NCBI RefSeq assembly: GCF_024464185.1
Contig: NZ_JANHAU010000003.1
Location: 124,001 to 188,000, forward strand
Direction: 5' to 3'
Length of the DNA: 64,000 nt
Source of the DNA: Haloarchaeobius salinus
GTDB taxonomy: Archaea; Halobacteriota; Halobacteria; Halobacteriales; Natrialbaceae
The position numbers and the translations under genes are program-made. Below are positions 1-9,308 of the stretch, piece by piece (the stretch's first letter is position 1; every line of letters starts with the position of its first letter). Below the pieces are notes generated by a model. That model ran no database searches, was not told the origin of the DNA, and saw only the letters and a list, made by a program, of their open reading frames with translations.

Positions 1-1
1 C

Positions 2-301
2 GGCTTCGAGGGTTTCATGGCCGAGGGCGCGGAGGACCTCGTCGAGCACCTCCAGGAGGCGAACGTGAAGAACATCGAGATGGAGGCCGCGGCCATCATG
101 ACCATCGCCAACATCTACGGGCTCCGGGCGGGCGCGGTCTGCTCGGTGTACGCCAACCGCGTCACCGGCGAGTTCCGGACCGAGGGCGAGCGCCGCGCCT
201 CGGAGACGGCGTCGCTGGCGACGAAGCTCCTCGCGAAGATGGACCAGGTCAAGGCGGAGGCTGGCGTCGACCGCTGGCACGCCGGGCTCTCCATCGAGTA
301 G
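2..301 (+). CDS. udp: Nucleoside (uridine) phosphorylase, C-terminal part
   Basis: This is the last 99 residues of a gene whose start lies before the window. The segment NIEMEAAAI is the Met-Glu ribose-binding signature of the NP-I nucleoside phosphorylase family, which splits uridine or related nucleosides into base and ribose-1-phosphate in the cytoplasm. The downstream GAVCSVYANRVTGEF stretch fits uridine phosphorylase-type members better than purine-type ones. Substrate choice cannot be settled from this fragment. The gene ends in TAG and is followed by a 57-bp gap with a promoter for the next gene. Confidence 0.8.
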   Translation, partial: GFEGFMAEGAEDLVEHLQEANVKNIEMEAAAIMTIANIYGLRAGAVCSVYANRVTGEFRTEGERRASETASLATKLLAKMDQVKAEAGVDRWHAGLSIE

Positions 302-329
302 CGCGACACGGACAATCCCCACCAGAAAA

Positions 330-340
330 CATATATTTTA
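330..340 (+). promoter_or_regulatory. TATA-box promoter of the lipoprotein gene
   Basis: The AT-rich stretch CATATATTTTA stands out in GC-rich DNA and lies about 19-29 bp before the ATG at 359. This fits an archaeal TATA box driving a leaderless or nearly leaderless transcript. Confidence 0.6.
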
Positions 341-358
341 GACAGCGGAGCGACAGCT

Positions 359-769
359 ATGGACCGACGGGCGTTCCTCACCTGTGCTGTCGTGCCGGTC
401 GCGTCAGGGTGTCTCGGAAATGTCCCAGGAGATGCGGACGGAGCGGAGAACACCACCGAGGAGACAACAGCCGAGCGTCAGCAATTTATCAACTGTGAAG
501 AACACTACATCCGAACAGAACTCGTTGACGACGACGAGCGGATAGACGGCTCGCTCGATCCGGCGGTCGTCGAACTCGACACCCGAGAGGCGGGCATCTA
601 GGCCGAACTCCGTACCACCTTCGGGACCATCAAGTTATCCGAGGACGCGCCCGACCAGCGGGTCGACTACGAGGTGACGGCCTACTACTACCGTGGAGAC
701 GACGGAACGTTTCGGACGGAGAACCCGGACGAGGACCCCACCAGCGGAACACGAATCCGGTGCGAGTGA
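359..769 (+). pseudogene. Haloarchaeal lipoprotein gene interrupted by an in-frame TAG
   Basis: The protein begins with a twin-Arg-like start (MDRRAF) and a lipobox ending in Cys18 (ASGCLG), typical of a short haloarchaeal membrane-anchored lipoprotein. It continues with Cys at NCEEHYIRTEL. After 80 residues a TAG stops it at 599-601. The same frame then stays open for 55 more codons of plausible haloarchaeal protein (DYEVTAYYYRGDDGTF, ending RIRCE) to a TGA at 767-769. The whole reads as one roughly 136-residue protein with a nonsense codon at position 81. Either a true nonsense mutation or a base error explains it. Function is unknown. Confidence 0.6.
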
Positions 770-830
770 CGGCGTTTCCGTCGACTTTCGTCTGGACCGT
801 CTGATAGCGAACAGGCGACTCCACCGCGAG

Positions 831-866
831 CGTGGGGTGTGTCGCACACCCGCCTCGTCCCCCACG
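831..866. terminator. Hairpin between convergent genes
   Basis: GGTGTG/CACACC (836-841 with 845-850) forms a perfect 6-bp stem with a 3-nt loop. An overlapping outer pair, CGTGGGG/CCCCACG (831-837 with 860-866), can form instead. It sits between the convergent lipoprotein gene and ndh, where a bidirectional terminator would be expected. No T-tract follows, so the role is inferred. Confidence 0.35.
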
Positions 867-946
867 CCGTCGTTTCTCAGGACACGACGGCTCTGGGCGC
901 GGTTTCGGATATAAAGAGTCGCAGCAGAGAGCAGATGCGGTCCGTT

Positions 947-2107
947 CTACAGCGCGTCCCAGGCGTTCCAGGCGCGCTTCCAGGAGGTGAGGTCGGCGAT
1001 CCAGCGCGCGGCGATGCCCTTCTTCAGCATCTTCGCGGGGAAGCCGCCGAACGTGGTGACAGGGGAGATGTAGACGTCGTGGGCGACGGCGCTCTCGCCG
1101 ACGGAGACGACGGTGCCCTTGTCCTCGTGGGTCCACGTCTCCAGTCGCTGGCCGTTGATGGCGCGGACGACGTTGTCGGCGACGACCTCGGCGGCCTGCC
1201 AGGCGGCCTGGGCCGTCGGCGGGGCGGGGTGCTCGCCGGGCTGGTCGACGATGGCGGAGTCACCGAGGGCGAACACGCGCTCGTCGGAGGTCTGGAAGTC
1301 CATCTCGGCGTTGAGGCGGTTGTGCTCGTTCTCGACGTCGACGCCGTCCATCGCGTCCCGACCGGTGACGCCGCCCGTCCAAAGGAACACGTCGGAGTCG
1401 ATGGGGTCGCGCTCGTCGAAGTGTATCTTGTCCTCCTCGGCCTCCGTGATGGGGTCGTCGGTGAGAATCTCGATGTCGTTGTCCTGCAGACGCTTGCGGA
1501 GCGCGCCCTGGATCTCCGGGTCGCCCGGCGGGAAGATCTCCTCCAGCGCCTCGACGAGGTAGATGTCCATCGGGGCGCGGTGCTTGTCGCGGAACTCGGC
1601 GATCTCGCCGGCGGACTGGATGCCCGAGAGCCCCGCACCGCCGACGACAATCTGTGCCCTGTCGTCGCGCGTGGCGTCCTGCGCGGCGTCCTTGACGGCT
1701 TCGTGGATCTCGAGGGCGTCGTCGAGGCCCTTCAGCGTGTGGGAGTGCTCCTCGAGCCCGGGGATGCCGTAGTAGGCGGTCTGGCTGCCCAGCGCGACGA
1801 CGACGTAGTCGTAATCGACCGTCGTCTCGCCGTCGTCGACCTCGACGACGCGCTCGTCGGTGTCGAGCCCGGTGACCTCGCCGCGGACGAACTCGGTGCC
1901 CGGGTCGGCGATCTCGCCGACGGGGATCGTGATCTTGTGCTGGACGGACGGGTCTCGGATGACGCGGTGGGACTCGTGGAGAACGAGGTGGTAGTCGACG
2001 TCCGCCACCCACGTCAGTTCGACACCCTGGCCCAGCTGCTTCTGTAAGTCCTTGACCGTGCCAGCGCCCGCGTACCCTGCGCCGAGCACGACGACCTTCG
2101 TAGCCAT
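947..2107 (-). CDS. ndh: Type II NADH dehydrogenase (NAD(P)/FAD oxidoreductase)
   Basis: This 386-residue flavoprotein transfers electrons from NADH to the quinone pool at the inner face of the membrane without pumping protons. Seen: an N-terminal FAD-binding Rossmann motif (VVVLGAGYAGAGT, residues 5-17), a second dinucleotide motif for NADH (VVGGAGLSGIQSA, near 155), and the FAD-closing motif VFALGDSA near 283. Length fits the NDH-2/sulfide:quinone reductase superfamily. No conserved redox Cys pair is evident, which argues for NDH-2 over sulfide:quinone reductase. It stands alone, with the winged-helix gene further upstream on the same strand. Confidence 0.8.
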   Translation of the reverse strand: MATKVVVLGAGYAGAGTVKDLQKQLGQGVELTWVADVDYHLVLHESHRVIRDPSVQHKITIPVGEIADPGTEFVRGEVTGLDTDERVVEVDDGETTVDYDYVVVALGSQTAYYGIPGLEEHSHTLKGLDDALEIHEAVKDAAQDATRDDRAQIVVGGAGLSGIQSAGEIAEFRDKHRAPMDIYLVEALEEIFPPGDPEIQGALRKRLQDNDIEILTDDPITEAEEDKIHFDERDPIDSDVFLWTGGVTGRDAMDGVDVENEHNRLNAEMDFQTSDERVFALGDSAIVDQPGEHPAPPTAQAAWQAAEVVADNVVRAINGQRLETWTHEDKGTVVSVGESAVAHDVYISPVTTFGGFPAKMLKKGIAARWIADLTSWKRAWNAWDAL

Positions 2108-2188
2108 ACGAGAGCTTCAGAAACCGACCGATACAAAGGTGTTGAAACCCGGATGGGCGTGAGAGAGGTTGTCAGGATAGATGCCGAG

Positions 2189-2722
2189 TCAGTGTTCGGG
2201 GTCGCCCGCCGGTGCCGTCATCTCGTCGATGCGGAGGATGACGATGTTGTTCGTGTCGTCCTTGCCGTCGACCGTACCCTTGACGAGCAGCTTCGAGAGC
2301 GGCGTCGGGCCCACGGTGACCTCGTCGCCCTCGTGGATGTCCCGGACCGAACCCTGGACGTGGATCTCGGCACGGCAGAGTTCTGGGTGGTGGACCGACG
2401 AGAGGTCGATCTCCTCGACGATAGCGCCCTCGACGGTCTCGCCCTCGTGGCGGAACGGCACCGACGCCGGCTCGTCCATCTGCTGTATCTCCAGCGCCTC
2501 GTAGGCGGCGGCGGTCGGCTTGTAGCCGCCCTTCGGACCCGGTACCCCCTCGACCAGCTGGAGCGCCTTCAGGCTCTGCATCTGGTTCCGGATGGTGCCC
2601 GCGTTCCGGTCGACGCGCTGCGCGATGTCCTCCCCCTTGACCGCGTTCTCGTCCTCCCGGTGGAGGTTGATCAACGCCTGCAAGATGTTTTTCTGGCTCG
2701 GCGTGAGTTCGATAGACGACAT
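2189..2722 (-). CDS. Winged-helix transcriptional regulator, Rrf2/MarR-like
   Basis: A 177-residue cytoplasmic protein. Residues 1-65 form a winged helix: SQKNILQALINLHRE, then GEDIAQRVDRNAGTIRNQM as the recognition-helix region, and GPKGGYKPT as the wing. The C-terminal part (about 75-170) is a beta-rich domain (GDEVTVGPTPLSKLLVKG, NIVILRIDEM) of unknown ligand specificity. The family is common in haloarchaea. No target is visible; the nearest same-strand gene is ndh, 82 bp downstream, so co-transcription is possible. Confidence 0.65.
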   Translation of the reverse strand: MSSIELTPSQKNILQALINLHREDENAVKGEDIAQRVDRNAGTIRNQMQSLKALQLVEGVPGPKGGYKPTAAAYEALEIQQMDEPASVPFRHEGETVEGAIVEEIDLSSVHHPELCRAEIHVQGSVRDIHEGDEVTVGPTPLSKLLVKGTVDGKDDTNNIVILRIDEMTAPAGDPEH

Positions 2723-2850
2723 AACGTCCGGTTGGTCGCTCGCGTCCTTAAATCCGTGGGATGGACCTGCACACCGCTCCCGGCGTCGCTGGTGGGCCAG
2801 TGGCCCCGTGAAGCGACAATGCTACAAACCAGCCCGGTGAATCCCGGCAC

Positions 2851-3783
2851 ATGAACGGGAACCGGGTCCTCGTCACGGGGGGCGCTGGCTTCATCGGGTC
2901 GAACCTCGCGAACCACCTCGCCGCCGACAACGAGGTGGTCGTCGTCGACGACTGCTTCCTCGGGACCCCCGAGAACCTGGACGACAGCGTCGAGTTCCAC
3001 GAGCAGAGCGTGCTCGACGACGACCTCCCGACCGAGGGCGTCGACGCGCTGTTCCACCTCGCCGCGCTCTCCTCGCTGAAGATGCACGAGGACTCCCGCG
3101 AGAACCTCTGCACCGGGCTGCGGGTGAACGTCGAGGGGTTCGCCAACGCCGTCGAGCAGGTGCGCGAGGACGGCTGTGACACGGTCGTCTACGCCTCGAC
3201 CTCCTCCATCTACGGCAACCGGACCGAGCCATCGCCGGAGTCGATGGACGTCGAGGCCAACACCGGCTACGAAGCCTCGAAGCTCGCCCGCGAGCGCTAC
3301 GCCGAGTACTTCCACAACTACCACGACATGTCGATGGCTGGCCTGCGTTTCTTCTCGGTGTACCAGGGCTACCGGGGCGCGGAGGCACACAAGGGCGAGT
3401 TCGCGAACATCATCGCGCAGTTCGCCGACGACGTCGCCAGCGGCGAGTCGCCGGTCATCTACGGCGACGGCACGCACTCCCGTGACTTCACGCACGTCCG
3501 AGATATCGTCCGTGGCATCGAGCTCGCCGCCGACCACGAACTGCAGGGCATCTTCAACCTCGGCACCGGCGAGCAGTACACCGCCAACGAGGTCGTCGAG
3601 CGGCTCTGTGCGATCCTGGGCAGCGATGTCGAGCCCGAACACGTCGAGAACCCCATCGACGAGGACGTGTTCGTCCAGTACACGATGGCCGACGCGACGA
3701 AGATGCGCGAGGCCACCGGCTGGGAGCCGGAGATATCGTTCGAGGAGGGGCTGGAGCTCGTCTGCGAGCCCTACCTGGAGTAA
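2851..3783 (+). CDS. NAD-dependent epimerase/dehydratase (GalE-like)
   Basis: A 310-residue extended short-chain dehydrogenase acting on nucleotide sugars, probably UDP-glucose/galactose or a related sugar for glycan synthesis. Seen: the NAD-binding motif TGGAGFIGSNL (residues 9-19), the catalytic Ser region STSSIYGN (near 116), YEASK for the catalytic Tyr/Lys pair (near 141), and RDFTHVRDIV (near 210). The start ATG follows a 128-bp gap. It stands alone, so the sugar substrate cannot be inferred from context. Confidence 0.75.
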   Translation: MNGNRVLVTGGAGFIGSNLANHLAADNEVVVVDDCFLGTPENLDDSVEFHEQSVLDDDLPTEGVDALFHLAALSSLKMHEDSRENLCTGLRVNVEGFANAVEQVREDGCDTVVYASTSSIYGNRTEPSPESMDVEANTGYEASKLARERYAEYFHNYHDMSMAGLRFFSVYQGYRGAEAHKGEFANIIAQFADDVASGESPVIYGDGTHSRDFTHVRDIVRGIELAADHELQGIFNLGTGEQYTANEVVERLCAILGSDVEPEHVENPIDEDVFVQYTMADATKMREATGWEPEISFEEGLELVCEPYLE

Positions 3784-3815
3784 TCAACTGGGACGACGCT
3801 CGCACAGTCGCCGGG

Positions 3816-4193
3816 TCAGTCGAAGTCGCGGCCGTCGGTGATGCTCTCCCACTTCCGGGCCTCCTCGTACTCGGCGCGCTCCGTCGCGTAGGTCATCAGC
3901 TTCACGACGACGAGCGGTAGGGTGTACATGCCGATGAAGCCGGCGGAGGCCATGAATACGATGGCGACGACGTCGTGCCGGGCGACGAAGATGGTCCAGA
4001 AGAGGAAGCTCCCGAGCACCGCCAGCGTCCCGAGCCGGATGGCGACCTGCTCCGCCCTGAGCTGCCTGAGGTCGTACAGCGAGTTGTTGTCGAACACCCG
4101 TCCAAGCAGTATCACCGCGAGGGCCCAGACGACGAACCGGAGGAGGAGGCTGCTCCGGCCGTCCTCGTCCGAGTAGTACTCTTCCGTGCTCAT
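3816..4193 (-). CDS. Small membrane protein, unknown function
   Basis: A 125-residue protein with three hydrophobic segments (about residues 18-33, 52-69 and 75-98) and charged ends: an acidic N-terminus (EEYYSDEDGR) and a C-terminus rich in Glu/Arg. I do not recognise the family. It converges on the epimerase gene, with a 32-bp gap, and is divergent from the arginase gene; the shared upstream region (4194-4313) holds an AT-rich stretch near 4205-4245 likely to contain both promoters. Confidence 0.6.
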   Translation of the reverse strand: MSTEEYYSDEDGRSSLLLRFVVWALAVILLGRVFDNNSLYDLRQLRAEQVAIRLGTLAVLGSFLFWTIFVARHDVVAIVFMASAGFIGMYTLPLVVVKLMTYATERAEYEEARKWESITDGRDFD

Positions 4194-4313
4194 ATGGTTC
4201 GGAGTCTCCGTGTGGTCACTTATACTTCAGCGTGGGTTAAATGCGCACCGTTGTCATGCCCGCCCTTGCGCTGGACCGGACGCTTCATACGGCACCCCCG
4301 TGAAATCCAGTCC

Positions 4314-5240
4314 ATGAGCAGAGAGGTCCGTATCATCGGGGCACCGACAGACTACGGGGCGAACCGACGCGGCGTCGACATGGGTCCGTCGGCGATCCGG
4401 TACGCGGGGATCGCCGACGAGCTGGAGGCGGCGGGTGTGGACGTGGTCGACACCGGCGACCTGCTGGTGCCGACGGCGGAGACCCGGGACCCGAGCGTCG
4501 ACGAACCGACCGAGAGCGGCCGGGACGCCAAGTTCGTCCGCGAGGTCGAGGACGTCTCGCTCCGACTCGCCGACCGGGTCGCAGAGGCCACCGACGACGG
4601 CGGGGTCCCCCTCGTCCTCGGGGGTGACCACTCGGTCGCCATCGGCTGTCTCGCGGGCTCCAGCCGCGACACCGACATCGGGGCGATCTGGTTCGACGCC
4701 CACGGCGACTACAACACCCCGGAGACCTCCCCGAGCGGGAACATCCACGGGATGCCGCTGGCGGCCGCACTCGGGTACCGCGACCTCGCCGACGTGGAGT
4801 GGGCCAACGCACCGGGCCTCTCCGAGGAGAACGTCGTCTGGGTCGGCCTGCGCTCGCTCGACGACGCAGAACGGGAGGGGATTCGCGAGAGCGAGGGCAC
4901 CGCGTTCACGATGTCCGACATCGACGAGCACGGCATGAGCGAGATCGTCGACCGTGCACTCGAGATCGCCACCGACGGCGTCGACGGCATCCACGTCAGC
5001 CTCGACCTCGACTGGCTCGACCCCAACGAGGCACCCGGCGTCGGGACACCGGTCCACGGCGGTGCGACGTACCGCGAGGCCCACTACGCGCTCGAACGCG
5101 TCGCCGAACTGGACGCCGAAGACGACGTGCTCCGGTCGATGGACGTCGTCGAGGTCAACCCGGTGCTCGACGAACACAACCAGACGGCGAAGCTGGCGAC
5201 GGAACTCGCCGCCAGCGCGCTGGGCAAGCGGATTCTGTAG
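4314..5240 (+). CDS. rocF: Arginase (arginase/agmatinase family)
   Basis: A 308-residue Mn-dependent ureohydrolase that would split arginine into ornithine and urea in the cytoplasm. Metal-ligand motifs are intact: GGDHSVAIG (residue about 102), [16 protein letters not shown] (about 127) and SLDLDWLDP (about 228). The [13 protein letters not shown] segment is characteristic of arginases, while agmatinases differ there; [15 protein letters not shown] near the N-terminus also fits arginase. The ATG at 4314 was preferred to earlier in-frame starts because the family begins at this point (REVRIIGAP). Confidence 0.8.
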   Translation: MSREVRIIGAPTDYGANRRGVDMGPSAIRYAGIADELEAAGVDVVDTGDLLVPTAETRDPSVDEPTESGRDAKFVREVEDVSLRLADRVAEATDDGGVPLVLGGDHSVAIGCLAGSSRDTDIGAIWFDAHGDYNTPETSPSGNIHGMPLAAALGYRDLADVEWANAPGLSEENVVWVGLRSLDDAEREGIRESEGTAFTMSDIDEHGMSEIVDRALEIATDGVDGIHVSLDLDWLDPNEAPGVGTPVHGGATYREAHYALERVAELDAEDDVLRSMDVVEVNPVLDEHNQTAKLATELAASALGKRIL

Positions 5241-5265
5241 CGGTCGGAGCTGCCTGTCGCCCCGG

Positions 5266-5628
5266 TCAGGGACCGCGCGGTCCCGAGGGAGCCCACGACC
5301 TCGAACTCGGTCCCTTCTCCCTGATGAGGTACCCCACGACGGCGAGCGAGAGGAAGGCCCCGCCCAGACCGATGCTCCGCTCGTCCATCAACAGCGCCAG
5401 GTTCACCACGAACGCCAGGAACGCACCGAGGATACCACCGATGAGCCCCCAGTCTCGGCCGTCGATGAGACCGTAGCCGACGGCGAACAGGGCCACACCC
5501 ACCGCGAGGGCGACGAGTCCGATTCCCTGCCCCATCGTGGCCAGCCCCACCGCGGTGAACGCCAGGGCGCTGAGGAGGAAGTACGCCCCGACGAGACGGA
5601 CGCCTGTTGACGAATGGTTGACACCCAT
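5266..5628 (-). CDS. Four-span membrane protein, unknown function
   Basis: A 120-residue protein with about four hydrophobic segments (roughly residues 10-28, 33-52, 58-77 and 84-100), small-residue rich, with a positively charged C-terminus. It resembles small haloarchaeal integral membrane proteins of unknown role. The ATG at 5628 gives a start just ahead of the first span. It converges with the arginase gene and lies just downstream of the flavoprotein gene on the same strand. Confidence 0.55.
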   Translation of the reverse strand: MGVNHSSTGVRLVGAYFLLSALAFTAVGLATMGQGIGLVALAVGVALFAVGYGLIDGRDWGLIGGILGAFLAFVVNLALLMDERSIGLGGAFLSLAVVGYLIREKGPSSRSWAPSGPRGP

Positions 5629-5702
5629 ACAGTTCACCCCAGGTATCGGAGTAAAAAACCACTGGTTGGGTGTCTCCGGGGCGTGCGCTGCCCGGCGTTC
5701 CG

Positions 5703-6755
5703 TCAGCCAAACCCCTCGAACTGGGTGGCTTCCTCGGGGACGCCGACGGCGAGGGTCGTGTCGACGAGCTGTTCGACCATCGCCGAGATGCCGCAGGCGT
5801 ACACGTCGACCGAACCGGGGTCGATGCGTGCCGCGATGTCCCGGGCCGGTGGCTCCGCGACGAACCTCGCGAGCCCAGGTGGGAGTTCGTCGGTGTCGAC
5901 CGCGTCGTCGTCGACGTACTTCAGCAGGACGCGCTGGACGTAGTCGGACTCGCCGGTCCAGTCGGTGAGGTGGTGCTCGCGGGTGAGCGTCGGGACGAAG
6001 TGGAACCCGTCGTACCGGCGGTCGTACTCGCGGAACGCCTCGCGGTACGCGAGGTCGTCCTCCCACGCGCAGCCGAGGAACACCCACACGTCGCGCTCGA
6101 CTCCGTCGACGACGTTCCGGCCGGTGTCGAACAGGTAGTCAACCATCCCCTTGAACGGCGCAACGCCGGTCCCCGTGGCGAGGAATACGAGGTCGTTCGC
6201 CGACGGGGGGCCGAGCACCATCTCGCCGTTCGGTCCCCGGACGGTCACCTCGTCGCCCTCGTCGAGATACTGGAACAGGTCGGTCGTGAGCCGCCCACCG
6301 GGGACGCGCCGGATGCAGAACTCCACCTCGTCCTCGGTCGGCGAGCTGGCGATGGAGTACGGCCGCGGGTGCCCGTCGAAGGTCACCGTCGCGTACTGGC
6401 CGGGCGCGAACTCGAACGGGGTGTCGTCGTCGATGCAGACCCGAACGCGGAGCAACGACGGATACGGGCGCTCGAATCGGCCCGCGAGGTCCGACAGTGC
6501 GTCGAGTTCTGCATCGGAGAAACCCGCTTCGGCTGCCCGCGACTGGAGGTCCTCCCAGTCGACGTCCGAGCCGATCTCTTCCTCGTCGTACCAGTCGCCG
6601 GCGTCGTTCCGGTCGAGGATGGCCCGGACGGCGCGTTCGACCTCGTCGACCCGGTTCTCGTCCATCACCGTCACGTCCGTCACCGTCGCCGACTCGGTCA
6701 CCAGCGGGAGCTCCGCGGCCGCCTCGTGGTGGCCGAGGTGTCGCGGCACGTCCAT
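5703..6755 (-). CDS. Ferredoxin-NADP reductase-like flavoprotein
   Basis: A 350-residue FAD-dependent oxidoreductase of the ferredoxin reductase superfamily. Residues 1-95 are an acidic extension (DENRVDEVERAVRAIL). The FAD domain has RPYSIASSP (near 129) and the NAD(P) domain has FLATGTGVAPFKGM (near 190) and a C-terminal VYACGISAMVEQLVD. There is no 2Fe-2S Cys cluster, so electrons probably go to a separate carrier. Partner and direction are unknown. Confidence 0.7.
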   Translation of the reverse strand: MDVPRHLGHHEAAAELPLVTESATVTDVTVMDENRVDEVERAVRAILDRNDAGDWYDEEEIGSDVDWEDLQSRAAEAGFSDAELDALSDLAGRFERPYPSLLRVRVCIDDDTPFEFAPGQYATVTFDGHPRPYSIASSPTEDEVEFCIRRVPGGRLTTDLFQYLDEGDEVTVRGPNGEMVLGPPSANDLVFLATGTGVAPFKGMVDYLFDTGRNVVDGVERDVWVFLGCAWEDDLAYREAFREYDRRYDGFHFVPTLTREHHLTDWTGESDYVQRVLLKYVDDDAVDTDELPPGLARFVAEPPARDIAARIDPGSVDVYACGISAMVEQLVDTTLAVGVPEEATQFEGFG

Positions 6756-6806
6756 GGCGGACGGTTCAGCGGGGAGAAAGGAAAATACTCGGGTGCGGTT
6801 CGTGGA

Positions 6807-9308
6807 CTACTCCTCGTCGGCTTCGGGCTCGGGGTCGGCGTCAGCCTCGTCCGTGGACTCCGGGGTCGGAATCACGTCGACGGTCGCGACGGCGTCGTCG
6901 TCGGCCACGTCCATCACGGTGACGCCCATCGTGTTGCGGCCCTGCAGCGAGATGTCGGAGACGCGGGTCCGCATTATCTGGCCCTGCTCGGACATGACGA
7001 CGAGGTGGTCGTCCTCGCCGACGGCCTTGACGGAGGTGACGTGGCCGTTCCGCTCGTTCGTCTTGATGTCGATGAGGCCCTTGCCGTAGCGGGACTGACG
7101 CCGGTAGTTCGACAGGAGCGTGCGCTTGCCGTAGCCGCGCTTCGTCACGGTCAGCAGCGCGCCGTCGTCGTCCTCGTCGGTGGCGACGAGACCCGCCACG
7201 TGGTCGCCCTCGGTGAGCTTGATGCCCCGGACGCCACGGGTGTTCCGACCCATCGTCCGCACCTCGTCCTCGTCGAACCGGATGGTCATCCCGTTCTCGG
7301 TGGCGATGACGAGGTCCTTGGTGCCGTCGGTGACGTCCACGTCGACCAGCTCGTCGTCCTCGTCGAGCTTCGCGGCGATGATACCCGTCGAGAGGATGTT
7401 CTGGAAGTCCTCGGTCTTCGTGCGCTTCACGTAGCCGTTCCGGGTGACCATCGTGATGGCCTCGTCCGGCTCGAAGTCGTCGGTGTTGACGACCGCGGTG
7501 ATCTCCTCGCCGTCGTCGAGGTCGAGGATGTTCACCGCCGACTTCCCGCGCGCCGTCCGGGACATCTCCGGAATCTGGTAGGCCTTCAGCTGGTACACCT
7601 GCCCGTGGTTCGTAAAGCAGAGCAGGTAGTCGTGAGTGCTCGCACGGAACACCTTCGAGACGCGGTCGCCCTCCTTGATGTCGCCCCCGATGATGCCCTT
7701 CCCGCCGCGGTGCTGGGCGTCGAAGGCGTCGGCGGACATCCGCTTGACGTAGTCGTCCTCGGTGACGACGACGAGCACGTCCTCCTCCGGGATGAGGTCC
7801 TCGTGGGTGACCTCGCCGGTGTCCTCGACGAAGGAGGTACGACGGTCGTCGTCGTACTCCTCTTTCACGTCGCGGAGCTCGTCCTTGATGACGCCGAGGA
7901 GCTTCTCCTCGCTGTCGAGGACGGACTGGAGGTACTCGATGGTCTCCTGGACCGACTCGTACTCCTCCTCGATCTCCGTGCGCTCCATGCTCGTCAGCGA
8001 GCCGAGCTGCATCCGGACGATGTGCTCGGTCTGGGCCTCGGAGAGCTCGTACTGCTCCTGCAGCCCCGCCTTCGCGGCGTCGCGGTCGTCGGAGTTACGG
8101 ATGAGCTCGACCACGTCGTCGACGTTGTCGAGTGCGATGAGCCGTCCCTCGAGGATGTGTGCGCGGTCCTCGGCCTCGTCGAGTTCGAACTGCGAGCGCC
8201 GGCGGACGACCTCCTTCCGGTGGTCGACGTAGTGCTCCAGTGTCTCCTTCAGCGAGAGCACCTTCGGCTGGCCGTCGACCAGCGCGAGGTTGATGACGCC
8301 GAACGTCTTCTCGAGGTGGTGCTCGATGAGCTGGTTCTTCACCACGTCGACGTTCGCGCCGCGCTTGAGGTCGATGGCGATGCGGACGCCGTTGCGGTCG
8401 GACTCGTCGCGCAGGTCCGAGATGTCCTCCAGCTTGCCCTCGTTGACGTTCTCGGCGATGCGCTCGACGAGCCGGGCCTTGTTCTCCTGGTAGGGCAGCT
8501 CGGTGATGACGATGCGTTTTCGGTCCTTCTTCCAGTCCTCGACCTCGAACTCGGCGCGGACCCGGAGGCGACCACGGCCGGTCGCGTACGCCTTCCGGAC
8601 GGCGTTGCGGCCGACGATGTTCGCGCCGGTCGGGAAGTCCGGCCCCTTGACGTGCTCCATCAGGTCGTTGGTGTCGCAGTCGGGGTTGTCGATGAGCTCG
8701 ATGGTCGCGTCGACGACCTCGCCGAGGTTGTGCGGCGGGACGTTCGTCGACATCCCGACCGCGATACCGGTGCTGCCGTTGACGAGCAGGTTCGGGTACG
8801 CCGCGGGCAGGACGTCGGGCTCGGTCAGTCGGTCGTCGTAGTTGCTGGAGAAGTCGACCGTGTCCTTCTCGATGTCCTCTAGCAGCGTCTCGGCGATGGG
8901 TGCCATCCGGGCCTCCGTGTACCGCATGGCCGCGGCCGGGTCGCCGTCCATCGAACCGAAGTTCCCCTGTCCGTCGACGAGCGGGTAGCGCATCGAGAAC
9001 TCCTGTGCCATGCCGACGAGCGTGTCGTAGATGGCCTGGTCGCCGTGGGGGTGGTAGTCACCCATCGTCTCGCCGACGATGGAGGAGCTCTTGCGGTGGC
9101 TCGTCCGGCTGGTGACGCCCATCTCGTGCATCGCGTAGAGGATGCGCCGGTGGACGGGCTTGAGACCGTCGCGCACGTCGGGGAGCGCGCGCCCGACGAT
9201 GACGGACATCGCGTAGTCGATGTAGCTCTGCTCCATCTCGTCCTCGATGCGGACGTGCTCGATGCGGTCCGCCGGGACGTCGGGGGCGTCCGGTGTGTCC
9301 GAGCTCAT
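6807..9308 (-). CDS. gyrA: DNA gyrase subunit A
   Basis: An 833-residue breakage-reunion subunit of type IIA topoisomerase that introduces negative supercoils into DNA. The catalytic tyrosine is Tyr130 in AMRYTEARM. The region matching the quinolone pocket reads [13 protein letters not shown], with Gln where enteric bacteria have Ser83 and Asp retained at the Asp87 position. The C-terminal half carries the beta-pinwheel repeats (such as [12 protein letters not shown]) for DNA wrapping, and an acidic tail ends the protein. The start overlaps the gyrB stop by 4 nt (ATGA), so the two are translationally coupled. Confidence 0.97.
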   Translation of the reverse strand: MSSDTPDAPDVPADRIEHVRIEDEMEQSYIDYAMSVIVGRALPDVRDGLKPVHRRILYAMHEMGVTSRTSHRKSSSIVGETMGDYHPHGDQAIYDTLVGMAQEFSMRYPLVDGQGNFGSMDGDPAAAMRYTEARMAPIAETLLEDIEKDTVDFSSNYDDRLTEPDVLPAAYPNLLVNGSTGIAVGMSTNVPPHNLGEVVDATIELIDNPDCDTNDLMEHVKGPDFPTGANIVGRNAVRKAYATGRGRLRVRAEFEVEDWKKDRKRIVITELPYQENKARLVERIAENVNEGKLEDISDLRDESDRNGVRIAIDLKRGANVDVVKNQLIEHHLEKTFGVINLALVDGQPKVLSLKETLEHYVDHRKEVVRRRSQFELDEAEDRAHILEGRLIALDNVDDVVELIRNSDDRDAAKAGLQEQYELSEAQTEHIVRMQLGSLTSMERTEIEEEYESVQETIEYLQSVLDSEEKLLGVIKDELRDVKEEYDDDRRTSFVEDTGEVTHEDLIPEEDVLVVVTEDDYVKRMSADAFDAQHRGGKGIIGGDIKEGDRVSKVFRASTHDYLLCFTNHGQVYQLKAYQIPEMSRTARGKSAVNILDLDDGEEITAVVNTDDFEPDEAITMVTRNGYVKRTKTEDFQNILSTGIIAAKLDEDDELVDVDVTDGTKDLVIATENGMTIRFDEDEVRTMGRNTRGVRGIKLTEGDHVAGLVATDEDDDGALLTVTKRGYGKRTLLSNYRRQSRYGKGLIDIKTNERNGHVTSVKAVGEDDHLVVMSEQGQIMRTRVSDISLQGRNTMGVTVMDVADDDAVATVDVIPTPESTDEADADPEPEADEE

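Noticed and set aside
599-601. TAG read as pyrrolysine
   Set aside because: Haloarchaea generally lack the pyrrolysine system, no pyl genes are in the window, and a nonsense mutation in a lipoprotein gene is simpler.
5670-8882. Very long open frame (about 1,070 codons) on the plus strand
   Set aside because: It is the antisense of gyrA and the flavoprotein; GC-rich third positions leave few stops on the opposite strand. No domain is visible in its translation.
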